DNA of 39,021 nucleotides. Source: JARRQB01 sp965368585. GTDB taxonomy: Bacteria; Pseudomonadota; Gammaproteobacteria; Chromatiales; Chromatiaceae. The stretch lies in assembly GCA_965368585.1 (NCBI GenBank), contig CBDUNM010000031.1, positions 1 through 39,021 on the forward strand, written 5' to 3'. The translations under genes and the position numbers were made by a program. The notes under the pieces are model-generated. The model was not told where the DNA came from, searched no databases, and was given only the letters and a program-made list of their open reading frames with translations. Below are positions 24,146 to 31,941 of the stretch, in pieces (positions within the stretch are counted from its first letter, which is position 1; each line of letters opens with the position of its first letter).

Positions 24146-24827
24146 TATCGCCTCGTTGCTCTTTGTGGCCGGGTTCGCTTTTCTGATAATGGTGTTGACC
24201 GGATTGGTCGATTTCGGGGCGCCGCCGATGCGGGTTGGCAGCGCGATTCAGGCACTGGCGCCGCAGGAACTCGGCGCCGCCAACATCGTGACTGCCGTAG
24301 TCCTCGGCTATCGCGGTCTGGATACGTTGGGCGAACTTTCCATCTTGTTTGCCGCGGCCACGGCCGGCGGGTTCGTGCTCGGCAAGCCGCGCGCACCCAA
24401 GAGTGGCGCAACAGCCGGGGCTATCTTGCGGGCGGGTGCCGACGTGCTGTTCCCCCTGCTCTTGGTGATTGGTCTGTATATCGTTCTACATGGCCATCTG
24501 ACGCCCGGCGGCGGATTTCAAGGCGGCGTGATCTTGGCGACCGCGTTCTTCCTACCGACGCTGGCGCGGCCCCGGACCTCGCTCGATCATCACTGGCTGA
24601 GCGCTGTCGAAGGCCTGGCCGGGGCCGGCTTTATCGTCATCGGTTTGCTCGGCCTGTATCGGGGCGGGGCGTTTCTGCAGCCCTGGCTGACGCAGGGTAC
24701 CCTCGGCAGCCTGATATCCGCCGGCACGCTGCCGTTGCTGTATCTGGCCGTCGGTCTGAAAGTCGGCGCGGAACTGGCGGGTCTGCTGATACGGTTGAAC
24801 GAGCCGGATCCGGAGCGCCCGGCATGA
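24138..24827 (+). CDS. mrpB: MbhE-MrpB fusion membrane subunit (MbxF-like)
   Basis: A 229-residue protein made of two family parts. The first about 85 residues carry the MbhE-like motif ANIVTAVVLGYRGLDTLGE, which in MrpA lies at its very C terminus. The rest is the MnhB domain with LHGHLTPGGGFQGGVILA near 115-132 and three to four more helices. The fusion explains why the operon, like archaeal Mbx, has D followed directly by F and no separate E gene. It overlaps both neighbours by a few bases (ATGA with the next). Confidence 0.9.
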   Translation: MRNIASLLFVAGFAFLIMVLTGLVDFGAPPMRVGSAIQALAPQELGAANIVTAVVLGYRGLDTLGELSILFAAATAGGFVLGKPRAPKSGATAGAILRAGADVLFPLLLVIGLYIVLHGHLTPGGGFQGGVILATAFFLPTLARPRTSLDHHWLSAVEGLAGAGFIVIGLLGLYRGGAFLQPWLTQGTLGSLISAGTLPLLYLAVGLKVGAELAGLLIRLNEPDPERPA

Positions 24828-25288
24828 CCGACGCGACGGGCATGGTCTTATTCGGTGGCGCGGTCGGTTTGGTGGCGCTGGGTATCGCCGGACTGGTCTT
24901 GAGCAATCATCTGTACCGGATGGTGTTGGCCCTGGCGATCGCCGAAGCGGGTGCCAATCTGTTGTTGGTGTTGGCCGGATACCGTTCGGGCGCCATCGCA
25001 CCGATCGTCACCGGGCAGCTTGGTGCGCCGATGGTCGACCCGGTGCCGCAGGCCCTGGTTTTGACCGCGATCGTAATCGGTGTCGGGGTACAGGCCCTGG
25101 CGATCAGTCTGATCGTGCGCGTCAGGAACGCGTACGGGACCCTGGACATGCATGAAGTGAGGCTGCGGATGGAGGCGGATCTGGCGGATGCCGCCGACAT
25201 CGGCCCGCCGTCGAGCCAGGAGCGGCCGGCGGGTGAACGTCACCTGCCGCCGCCTGCCGGTCAACCCACCGCCGAGGCTGGCCGATGA
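24824..25288 (+). CDS. mrpC: MrpC-like subunit (NuoK homologue, MbxG-like)
   Basis: A 154-residue NuoK/MrpC-type protein with three transmembrane helices (about 5-25, 31-50, 75-100), the conserved Glu in ALAIAEAGANLLLVL in the second helix, and PMVDPVPQALVLTAIVIG before the third. NuoK-type subunits lie in the lateral ion pathway. The last 45 residues are a Pro/Glu-rich, probably disordered tail, longer than in most homologues. ATGA overlaps upstream and downstream. Confidence 0.92.
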   Translation: MTDATGMVLFGGAVGLVALGIAGLVLSNHLYRMVLALAIAEAGANLLLVLAGYRSGAIAPIVTGQLGAPMVDPVPQALVLTAIVIGVGVQALAISLIVRVRNAYGTLDMHEVRLRMEADLADAADIGPPSSQERPAGERHLPPPAGQPTAEAGR

Positions 25289-26736
25289 ATCAGTTGGCCC
25301 TGCTCGTTGCGCTGCCGCTGTTCGCCGCCTTCCTGTTGCCGATCACCGGACAAATATCGATGACGGCGGCTCGCCTGGTCGGTCCCGCCGTGCTGTTGAT
25401 GCTGGTATCAACGGTATGGCAGTTGTGGTCAGGTGCGGCATCGTTGCCAGCCTCGATCGCGCTCGGCGGGTTTCATCCGCCGCTGGGCATCACTTTCTAC
25501 GTCGATGAACTGGCCCTGTTGTTCGCGCTGCTGGTGCCGGCGATGGCGTTGCTGATGTGGCCCTGGACTTCGCCGGACGGTATTCGGCAGTCGAGTTTGA
25601 TGCTGCTGCTGGTCGCGGCCTGCAATGGCATGGCCCTGTCGGGCGATTTGTTCAATATCTATGTCTTTTACGAACTGGCGGCGGTCGCGACTTACGGCTT
25701 GGCGACCGACCGGGGAACACCGGCCGGATATGCCGCAGCTATTCGCTATCTGTTTTTGAGCGCCATGGGTTCGCTGCTCGCGCTGTTGGGCATTACCTTG
25801 CTGTATTTCGCCACGGGGACCCTGAACCTGGCGCAGTTGGCCACTTTGCAAACCGAATTCGCCGATCCGCTGGGCATTGCCGCCTTCCTGCTGCTGCTGT
25901 TGGGATTTGGCGTGAAGGCGGAACTGTTCCCGCTGAACGCCTGGGTGCCGGAGGTTTATGCGGGCGCCTCACGCCGCACGGCCGGTTTCCTGGCGGGCCT
26001 GGTGTCGAAGCTGTCGGTGCTGGTGCTGTTGCGCATGCTGATTCTGTTGTTCCCGCAGGAGGAAGCGCGGCAGGTGCTGTTGCTGCTGGGTCTGCTCGGG
26101 GTGGCCATCGGCGAGTTCGCGGCCTGGCGGGCACTTGATATGGTCCGTATGCTGGCCTGGTCTTCGATCGGGCAGTTGGGTCTGGTGTTTGTCGCCTTTT
26201 CGATATCGGGAAGTGCCGGTGTCGTAGCCGGGCTGGCGGTGACCTTGCATCACTTGGTTGCCAAGCCCGCTTTGTTTTTGCTCGCCGAACGTTGGGGGGG
26301 AAGCCTCCAGGGGCTGCGCGGGGCGGCCCGGACGTCACCGCTCGCGGCGGCTTTGTTCGTTGTTTTCGCGGCATCGCTCATCGGGTTGCCACCGCTTCCG
26401 GGCTTCTGGGCGAAGTTCCTCGTCTTACGCGGCTTGGTCGGCGACGGCGATACGCTGCAGGTAACGGCCGTCGCCGTGATCCTGATTTCGACCGTCGTCG
26501 AGGCGAACTACCTTTTCCGCACGATAACGATTCTTTATGCACGGGAAGGCGAGAAGCGGTCTCCGCCGCGCCATGCGCCCGTGGATCTGCTCACCGCGAG
26601 CCTGCTCGGTGTTTTGCTCTTGGCAGCCGTTGCCGTGCTCGAGCCGATGTTGACCGGGCTCGATCATCTGTCCGATATGGCGGTCGACGTGACGGGCTAT
26701 ATCCAAACCGTCTCACCGGTAGTTGGAGAACCCTAG
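25285..26736 (+). CDS. mrpD: MrpD-like antiporter subunit (MbxH-like)
   Basis: A 483-residue proton_antipo_M protein with about 14 transmembrane helices. The ion-path residues typical of NuoL/M/N and MrpD are visible: Glu130 in YVFYELAAVATYGL, Lys211 in FGVKAELFPLNAWVPE, Lys242 in AGLVSKLSVLVLLR, the HHLVAKPALF histidines and Lys of GFWAKFLVLRG. It would move protons or sodium when driven by electron transfer in the peripheral part. It is the first of two antiporter-like subunits and begins with ATGA overlapping mrpC. Confidence 0.93.
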   Translation: MNQLALLVALPLFAAFLLPITGQISMTAARLVGPAVLLMLVSTVWQLWSGAASLPASIALGGFHPPLGITFYVDELALLFALLVPAMALLMWPWTSPDGIRQSSLMLLLVAACNGMALSGDLFNIYVFYELAAVATYGLATDRGTPAGYAAAIRYLFLSAMGSLLALLGITLLYFATGTLNLAQLATLQTEFADPLGIAAFLLLLLGFGVKAELFPLNAWVPEVYAGASRRTAGFLAGLVSKLSVLVLLRMLILLFPQEEARQVLLLLGLLGVAIGEFAAWRALDMVRMLAWSSIGQLGLVFVAFSISGSAGVVAGLAVTLHHLVAKPALFLLAERWGGSLQGLRGAARTSPLAAALFVVFAASLIGLPPLPGFWAKFLVLRGLVGDGDTLQVTAVAVILISTVVEANYLFRTITILYAREGEKRSPPRHAPVDLLTASLLGVLLLAAVAVLEPMLTGLDHLSDMAVDVTGYIQTVSPVVGEP

Positions 26737-26739
26737 CCG

Positions 26740-28596
26740 ATGTCGTCGTTGGATATACTTTTCATCTCTGCCTTGTCGACTGTCGTGCTGACGGTTGTGC
26801 TGCGTTCATGGCGCCATTTGGGGTGGCTTGCGGCCGGCGCATATGCTCTCCAGTTGTCACTGGTGGCCGGCGACGGCGAGGTCGCGGCGCTACAGTTCAG
26901 GTTCGCTGTGCTCGGCGAATCGATGCGTTGGTCGCTGGACGGATTTGGTCGCTTGTTTGCGTTCATCACCCTGGGCGCTGCGTTGTTGAGCGCCTGGTAC
27001 TCGGCGGGTGGCTGGGCGACAAAGGCCCGCAAAGACCCGACCGTGACGGGTCGGCTGCATATCGCGTTGTCGGTGAATGTGCTGGCTATGTTGCTGTTGC
27101 TGTCGGCAGGCGATTTTCTCACGGTTTTCATCGGTTGGGAGTTGGTGAGTTGGGCGGGATTGCTCCTGATGGCCTTGGGGGGATCCGCTTCGGTGCGCGC
27201 CGGCCTGCGTTACATCACTTATGCAATGACCGGGGGGATGGCGATACTCGCCGGGTTGGTGCTCGTCGACAGCTGGGCTGGTTCGCTGCAATTCATCGAT
27301 TTTATCCAAGCGGTACCCGCACTGAGCGACGCCGAGGTATGGACGCTGGTGTTGTTGTTCGGCGTTGGGTTTGGCGTGAAGATGGGGCTGTTGCCGTTCC
27401 ACTTGTGGCAGGCGGCGGCCTATGCGCTGACCCAAGGCCCGGCCGCCGCGTTCCTGGGCGCTATCGCCGCGCGCACGGGTCTGTTCGCGATGGTATTGGT
27501 GCTGGTGAAGTTTATCGGCCTGACCCGACTGACCGAGCTTCAGGTGTTGACGCCGTTGTTCAGTGCGCGCGATCTGCTGCTTTGGGTATCTGCACTGACC
27601 ATCGTATTGCCGACCTTTACCGCTTTGCGCCAAAACGATGCGCGCCTGCTGCTGGCCTGGCACGGTATCGGGCAGGGCGGATATATGCTGATGGGCCTGC
27701 TATTGTCGGATGCCTTGGGCTCGGCGGGCGGCTTATTGCACGTGTTCAACCACGCGACGTACCAAGCGGCGCTGATGATGGCGGTGTTTGCCGTAGTTTA
27801 TCGCACCGGTACCGCGAATCTCAACGAGTTGGGCGGACTGGTCGTGCGTATGCCGTTGACTTTCCTTACCATGTTGATCGGGATTATCGGCCTGGCCGGC
27901 CTGCCGCCGATGAACGGCTTTGTCTCGAAGTGGATGGTGTATCGGGCCTTGGTCAACGAAGGTATGCCGCTGTTGTTCGTGGCGGCGGTGGTCGGGACCC
28001 TAGGGACCATATTGAGTGTGTATAAGCTGATACACAATACCTTTCTTGGCCAATTGCGACTCGAGCACGGCGAAATTCGCGAAGCCCCGTGGAGCATGAC
28101 CCTGCCTATGCTTATCCTGTGCGTGACGGTGTTCATCACTGGGTTTATGCCGGGTCTGGCATTGGAGTTCGTGGCCGATGCGCAGCGCGCTCTGGGGATC
28201 GCGGTGCTCGATTACACGCTCGGCGGCGTGGAATCGAGCCGCGGCAGTCTCGACATGATCTGGGTCTGCAGCATCCTGTTCGCCGGCTTCGGCGTGGGCG
28301 CGCTACTGTTTTATGCCGGGGGCGGCAAGGCGCGCCGCGTCCATCAACTGGACAACTACGCCGGCGGCCATTTTCTCACTGCCGACGTGCGCTATCAGTA
28401 CAGCGACAACTTCTATGCCGGTCTCATGCATCTCATCAAACCCTGGTACCGAGGCAGCTTTCAGTGGTTGGAGCGGAGTTTGGTTTCCGGCGTTGACCTT
28501 GCCTCCATGGTCGCGCATGGGTTCTTCCGCCAGCGGCAACCGGCGATCTGGTTGTTGCTCAGCAGTGTCGCGCTCCTGGCCTGGGTGGTGATGTGA
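26740..28596 (+). CDS. Second antiporter-like subunit (MbxH'-like, NuoL/M family)
   Basis: A 618-residue proton_antipo_M protein with about 15 helices and a longer C terminus than MrpD. Glu134 (FIGWELVSWAGLLL) and Lys214 (GVKMGLLPFHLW) match the core ion-path residues, and SKWMVYRALV matches the later Lys. At the place where MrpD has Lys242, this protein has Arg245 (AIAARTGLFAMV). Having a second antiporter subunit next to the first is what separates Mbx/Mbs operons from Mbh, which has one. It starts three bases after mrpD and ends overlapping the NuoH-like gene. Confidence 0.92.
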   Translation: MSSLDILFISALSTVVLTVVLRSWRHLGWLAAGAYALQLSLVAGDGEVAALQFRFAVLGESMRWSLDGFGRLFAFITLGAALLSAWYSAGGWATKARKDPTVTGRLHIALSVNVLAMLLLLSAGDFLTVFIGWELVSWAGLLLMALGGSASVRAGLRYITYAMTGGMAILAGLVLVDSWAGSLQFIDFIQAVPALSDAEVWTLVLLFGVGFGVKMGLLPFHLWQAAAYALTQGPAAAFLGAIAARTGLFAMVLVLVKFIGLTRLTELQVLTPLFSARDLLLWVSALTIVLPTFTALRQNDARLLLAWHGIGQGGYMLMGLLLSDALGSAGGLLHVFNHATYQAALMMAVFAVVYRTGTANLNELGGLVVRMPLTFLTMLIGIIGLAGLPPMNGFVSKWMVYRALVNEGMPLLFVAAVVGTLGTILSVYKLIHNTFLGQLRLEHGEIREAPWSMTLPMLILCVTVFITGFMPGLALEFVADAQRALGIAVLDYTLGGVESSRGSLDMIWVCSILFAGFGVGALLFYAGGGKARRVHQLDNYAGGHFLTADVRYQYSDNFYAGLMHLIKPWYRGSFQWLERSLVSGVDLASMVAHGFFRQRQPAIWLLLSSVALLAWVVM

Positions 28597-29495
28597 TGAA
28601 CTGGTTGCACGTAGTGCTCGAAGTCACCTTGATGCCGATACTGGCATTCGTGATTGGGCTGTTGATGGTATTGCTGATGCGCAAGGTCGGCGCGCGCCTG
28701 CAACGCCGCATCGGTCCGCCGTTTTTTCAGCCTTTGTACGACATACTGAAACTGTTCGGCAAGCGTACCCAGGTATCACACGGGTTGTTGCACGATATCG
28801 GCATCGTGATGGCCGTGGGCGGCTACGTCGCCGCCGAAACGCTGCTGCCGGTGCCGGGCATGAACGGCATTGCCGAGAAGGGCGGTCTGATCACTTTACT
28901 GTATTTCACCATGATTCCGTCGCTGGGCCTGGCTTTGGGGGTCGGGCAATGCGCCAACCCCAACGGTTCGATCGGCATCTCGCGGGCGCTGACCGCGATG
29001 GCGGCTTACGACATACCCTTCGTGATCGTGATCTTCGGCGTGGCCTGGCATTTCGGCTCGACCAACCTGATCGAAATCATCGCGCAGCAACAGGCAGGCG
29101 GTGTATCCACCTGGGGCATTACGCAGATGCCGCTGCTGGCCTTCGCCGGCCTGTTCGCCATGCAGGGCATGCTGGGTAAGCACCCGTTCGAGATCTATGT
29201 GGCCCCGGCGGAGATCGCCACGGGTCCGATGGTCGAGATGGGCGGCAAGTACCTTGGTGGCCTGTTCGTCATGCAGTGTTTCCAGCTGTATACCGCCAGC
29301 GTGCTGTACGTGACATTGTTTCTCGGCGGCGGCGAGAACTGGCCGTTCTTTCTCGGCAAGGTGTTTCTGGTCGTGCTGATCCCTGTATCGCTGGCCTTTT
29401 TGTTTCCCCGCTATCGTACCGAAGACGTGGTTGCGCTGCTGTGGAAATGGCCGGTCATGGCCGGGTTGCTCGGTCTTGCATTTGTGATGAATTGA
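28596..29495 (+). CDS. NuoH-like membrane anchor subunit (MbxM-like)
   Basis: A 299-residue protein of the NuoH/HyfC/EchB family with about eight helices. It shows GARLQRRIGPPFFQPLYDILKLF near 34-55, the family stretch in which this subunit contacts the peripheral arm, and AAYDIPFVIV where complex I has an acidic quinone-site residue. In respiratory complexes it couples the redox arm to the antiporter chain. The ATG at 28596 overlaps the previous stop by one base (TGATG); an earlier in-frame GTG is not needed. Confidence 0.92.
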   Translation: MNWLHVVLEVTLMPILAFVIGLLMVLLMRKVGARLQRRIGPPFFQPLYDILKLFGKRTQVSHGLLHDIGIVMAVGGYVAAETLLPVPGMNGIAEKGGLITLLYFTMIPSLGLALGVGQCANPNGSIGISRALTAMAAYDIPFVIVIFGVAWHFGSTNLIEIIAQQQAGGVSTWGITQMPLLAFAGLFAMQGMLGKHPFEIYVAPAEIATGPMVEMGGKYLGGLFVMQCFQLYTASVLYVTLFLGGGENWPFFLGKVFLVVLIPVSLAFLFPRYRTEDVVALLWKWPVMAGLLGLAFVMN

Positions 29496-29505
29496 GGTGT
29501 CGAGG

Positions 29506-30231
29506 ATGTCATTGGACAATATATCGGTGGTCGCAGACGCTGGCCGCACGCGCGAACGCAGCAACCCGCTGGCGCGGGTGTTTGACGATTTGATGAGTTT
29601 TGCGCGCTCGCGCTCGCTGTTCGTACTGCACTATTGCACAGGTTGCGGCGCGATCGAACTGCCGCCCGCGATGACTTCGCGCTTCGACATGGAGCGGCTG
29701 GGGATTCAACCCATGGTATCCCCACGCCAGGCCGATATCCTGTTGATTACCGGTTACGTGTCGGTGAAGACGCTGAAACGCGTCATCCTGACCTACGAAC
29801 AGATGGGTTCGCCCAAGTACGTCATTGGCATCTGTTCCTGCACGGTCAACGGCGGCATGTACTGGCAGAGCTACGCCACGGCAAAGAAGCTCAACGACTA
29901 CATGCCGGTGGATCTGTACATCGCCGGTTGCATGCCGCGTCCTGAGGCCGTCATCGATGGACTGCAGGCCTTGATGGAAAACATTCGCCGGGGTAAGACG
30001 AACGGCTGGGAGGACTACTACCGGCGGTACGACTATTACCTGGCGAATCAGCAACGGTTGTTTGGCGAAAACTGGCAGACGCCCAGCGACGTGATCGGTG
30101 AAGCGCGGGATTACGGCCTGCTTGGGTCCGAGACCCGTGGTGTGCATACCGCGCTTCTGGAGCAGCATCAGCGACCGCTCGAACCGCTGGAAATGCGGCT
30201 TGGATTGGATGCGGAGAAGGTCAAGTCATGA
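29506..30231 (+). CDS. NuoB-like small subunit (MbxJ-like)
   Basis: A 241-residue protein of the NuoB / [NiFe]-hydrogenase small-subunit family carrying the proximal [4Fe-4S] cluster (N2 equivalent). The candidate ligands are Cys44 and Cys47 (HYCTGCGAIE), Cys110 or Cys112 (GICSCTVNGG) and Cys142 (GCMPRPEAV). ATG 29506 is chosen because GAGG lies eight bases upstream; the GTG nine bases earlier has no such site. The last 80 residues are an extension with many Tyr (EDYYRRYDYYL) not seen in minimal NuoB. Confidence 0.93.
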   Translation: MSLDNISVVADAGRTRERSNPLARVFDDLMSFARSRSLFVLHYCTGCGAIELPPAMTSRFDMERLGIQPMVSPRQADILLITGYVSVKTLKRVILTYEQMGSPKYVIGICSCTVNGGMYWQSYATAKKLNDYMPVDLYIAGCMPRPEAVIDGLQALMENIRRGKTNGWEDYYRRYDYYLANQQRLFGENWQTPSDVIGEARDYGLLGSETRGVHTALLEQHQRPLEPLEMRLGLDAEKVKS

Positions 30232-30809
30232 CCACGGCACAACCGACCGGATACCTGCGAGATCTGCTGCACGACCTCGAAGACGCGCGCGTCAGCCAGT
30301 CGGGGCCACGGCGGACGCGGGTGGACCTGAGCGCGGATGCGTTGCCGGCGTTGCTGGAATTGCTCAAGGGTCGGGCTGGTTTCGTGCATTTGTCGGCCAT
30401 CAGTTGTGTCGACTGGATGGAGCAAGGCGAGTTCGAACTGGTGTATCACGTGTGGTCGTACGAACTGTCCGTGATGGTGTCGGCCCACATCCGTATCTCG
30501 CGCGACTCCGGTGCGTATCTGTCGGTATACGACTTGTACAAGCCGGCCGCGTTTTTCGAGCGCGATATCCATGAGATGTACGGTCTGTTTTTCGACGGCA
30601 GTCCTGACATGGAGAAGTTTATCCTGACCGAGTGGGACGGCCCGCCGCCGATGCGCAAGGACTTTGACTCCGAGGCATGGGTCAACGAGCACTTCGACTG
30701 GCAGGATTATCATCCCGACTGGCTGCAGCAGTTGGAGTCCGAGGGCGGCGGCATCGCCATCCGCCCCGACGAGCAACGGTTCAGCAGGAAGGCGAACGAT
30801 GAGGCCTGA
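30228..30809 (+). CDS. NuoC-like 30-kDa subunit (MbxK-like)
   Basis: A 193-residue member of the NADH dehydrogenase 30-kDa / NuoC family. The signature is FERDIHEMYGLFFDGSPDME near 113-132, followed by EWDGPPPMRKDFD. It has no cofactor and helps hold the NuoB- and NuoD-like subunits together. It overlaps upstream by ATGA and its stop lies inside the next gene by eleven bases. Confidence 0.92.
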   Translation: MTTAQPTGYLRDLLHDLEDARVSQSGPRRTRVDLSADALPALLELLKGRAGFVHLSAISCVDWMEQGEFELVYHVWSYELSVMVSAHIRISRDSGAYLSVYDLYKPAAFFERDIHEMYGLFFDGSPDMEKFILTEWDGPPPMRKDFDSEAWVNEHFDWQDYHPDWLQQLESEGGGIAIRPDEQRFSRKANDEA

Positions 30810-31941
30810 AAATTACGAAGCCAAACGCCAGCCGCCGAGCAACGAATTCGAGTTGAACTTCGGCCCCAATCATCCGGGGATCGAGGGCAACTACGCACTC
30901 AAGGTGAAAGTACACGGCGACCAGGTGCTGCAGGCCCGTGCCGACGGCGGTTATCTGCATCGTGGTTTCGAGAAGCTGATGGAGCAGCGCCTGTGGATAC
31001 AAAATATCGCGCTGGTGCCGCGCATCTGTGTACCGGACCCCGCGCCCATGGAAGTCTGTTATTCGATGGCGGTGGAGGCGTTGTGCGGCTTGGAGGCGCC
31101 CCGGCGCGCGCAATGGCTGCGTGTACTGCAGCTGGAAATGTCGCGCATTGCCGCGCACCTGTTCACCTTTGGCGGACATGCGGCCACGACCGGGATGTAC
31201 AGCCCTATGTTCTGGGGCGTGGCGGACCGTGATCTGGTGCTTGATCTGTTCGAGGAATTGACCGGCGGACGGGTGTACAGCATCTACAATATTCCGGGCG
31301 GCGTACGCCGCGATATTCCTGACGGTTTTCTCGAGCGTCTCGTTCATACGCTGGATTACCTGGAGTCGCGCTTACCCGACTACGATAATCTGATGTTCAC
31401 CAATCAGGTGTTCGTCAAACGCGCCCGGAATATCGGCACCATGAACCAGGCGCAGGCGCTGGAGTGGGGCGTGACCGGCCCCAATCTCAGGGCAACCGGA
31501 CTAGCCTTCGACGTGCGCCGCGACGATCCCTACCTGGTATACGATCAGCTCGACTTCGATATCGCCGTCGAGGAAGCGGGTGATGCCTGGGCGCGAACCC
31601 TGGTGCGGCGCAAGGAATTGCAGCAGAGTATCCGTATCCTGCGCCAGATCGCAGACCGCCTGCCCGGTGTGGCAGGCCCTATTCGCGCCCCCATTCCCAA
31701 TCCGCTGGCCTGGAACGTTCCGAAGGGCGACGCTTATGTGCGCGCGGAGTCCTCGAAGGGCGAGCTGGCGTGGTACGTGGTTTCGAACGGCGGCGCAAAA
31801 CCGTATCGCACCCACGTGCGCGGTCCGTCGTCGATGCACGCGGTGCAGGTCCTCGAATACCTGGTGAGCGGCGCGCGCATCGAGGACGTGGCGCAGATCA
31901 TGTTCTCCCTGGACGCGTGCCCACCGGAGGTCGACCGCTGA
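30799..31941 (+). CDS. NuoD-like large subunit with two residual [NiFe] cysteines (MbxL-like)
   Basis: A 380-residue member of the NuoD / [NiFe]-hydrogenase large-subunit family. FGPNHPGIEGNYALKV and GYLHRGFEKLMEQR near the N terminus are typical. Where hydrogenases have RxCxxC and DPCxxC for nickel binding, this protein has RICVPD (Cys77, Asp80) and DACPPEVDR (Cys374, Glu377), so exactly one cysteine of each pair survives. It cannot hold a normal [NiFe] site. NuoD of complex I has lost all four, while MbxL/MbsL are described as having lost two. It is not truncated. Confidence 0.93.
   Translation: MRPENYEAKRQPPSNEFELNFGPNHPGIEGNYALKVKVHGDQVLQARADGGYLHRGFEKLMEQRLWIQNIALVPRICVPDPAPMEVCYSMAVEALCGLEAPRRAQWLRVLQLEMSRIAAHLFTFGGHAATTGMYSPMFWGVADRDLVLDLFEELTGGRVYSIYNIPGGVRRDIPDGFLERLVHTLDYLESRLPDYDNLMFTNQVFVKRARNIGTMNQAQALEWGVTGPNLRATGLAFDVRRDDPYLVYDQLDFDIAVEEAGDAWARTLVRRKELQQSIRILRQIADRLPGVAGPIRAPIPNPLAWNVPKGDAYVRAESSKGELAWYVVSNGGAKPYRTHVRGPSSMHAVQVLEYLVSGARIEDVAQIMFSLDACPPEVDR

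Noticed and set aside
26292..28025. A 577-codon open frame on the plus strand overlapping the two antiporter genes
   Set aside because: It spans the end of one membrane protein gene and most of the next in another frame, is full of Arg, Gly and Cys, and has no recognisable domain; it is a by-product of high GC content. Long minus-strand frames opposite mutL, the fusion gene and zwf were rejected for the same reason.
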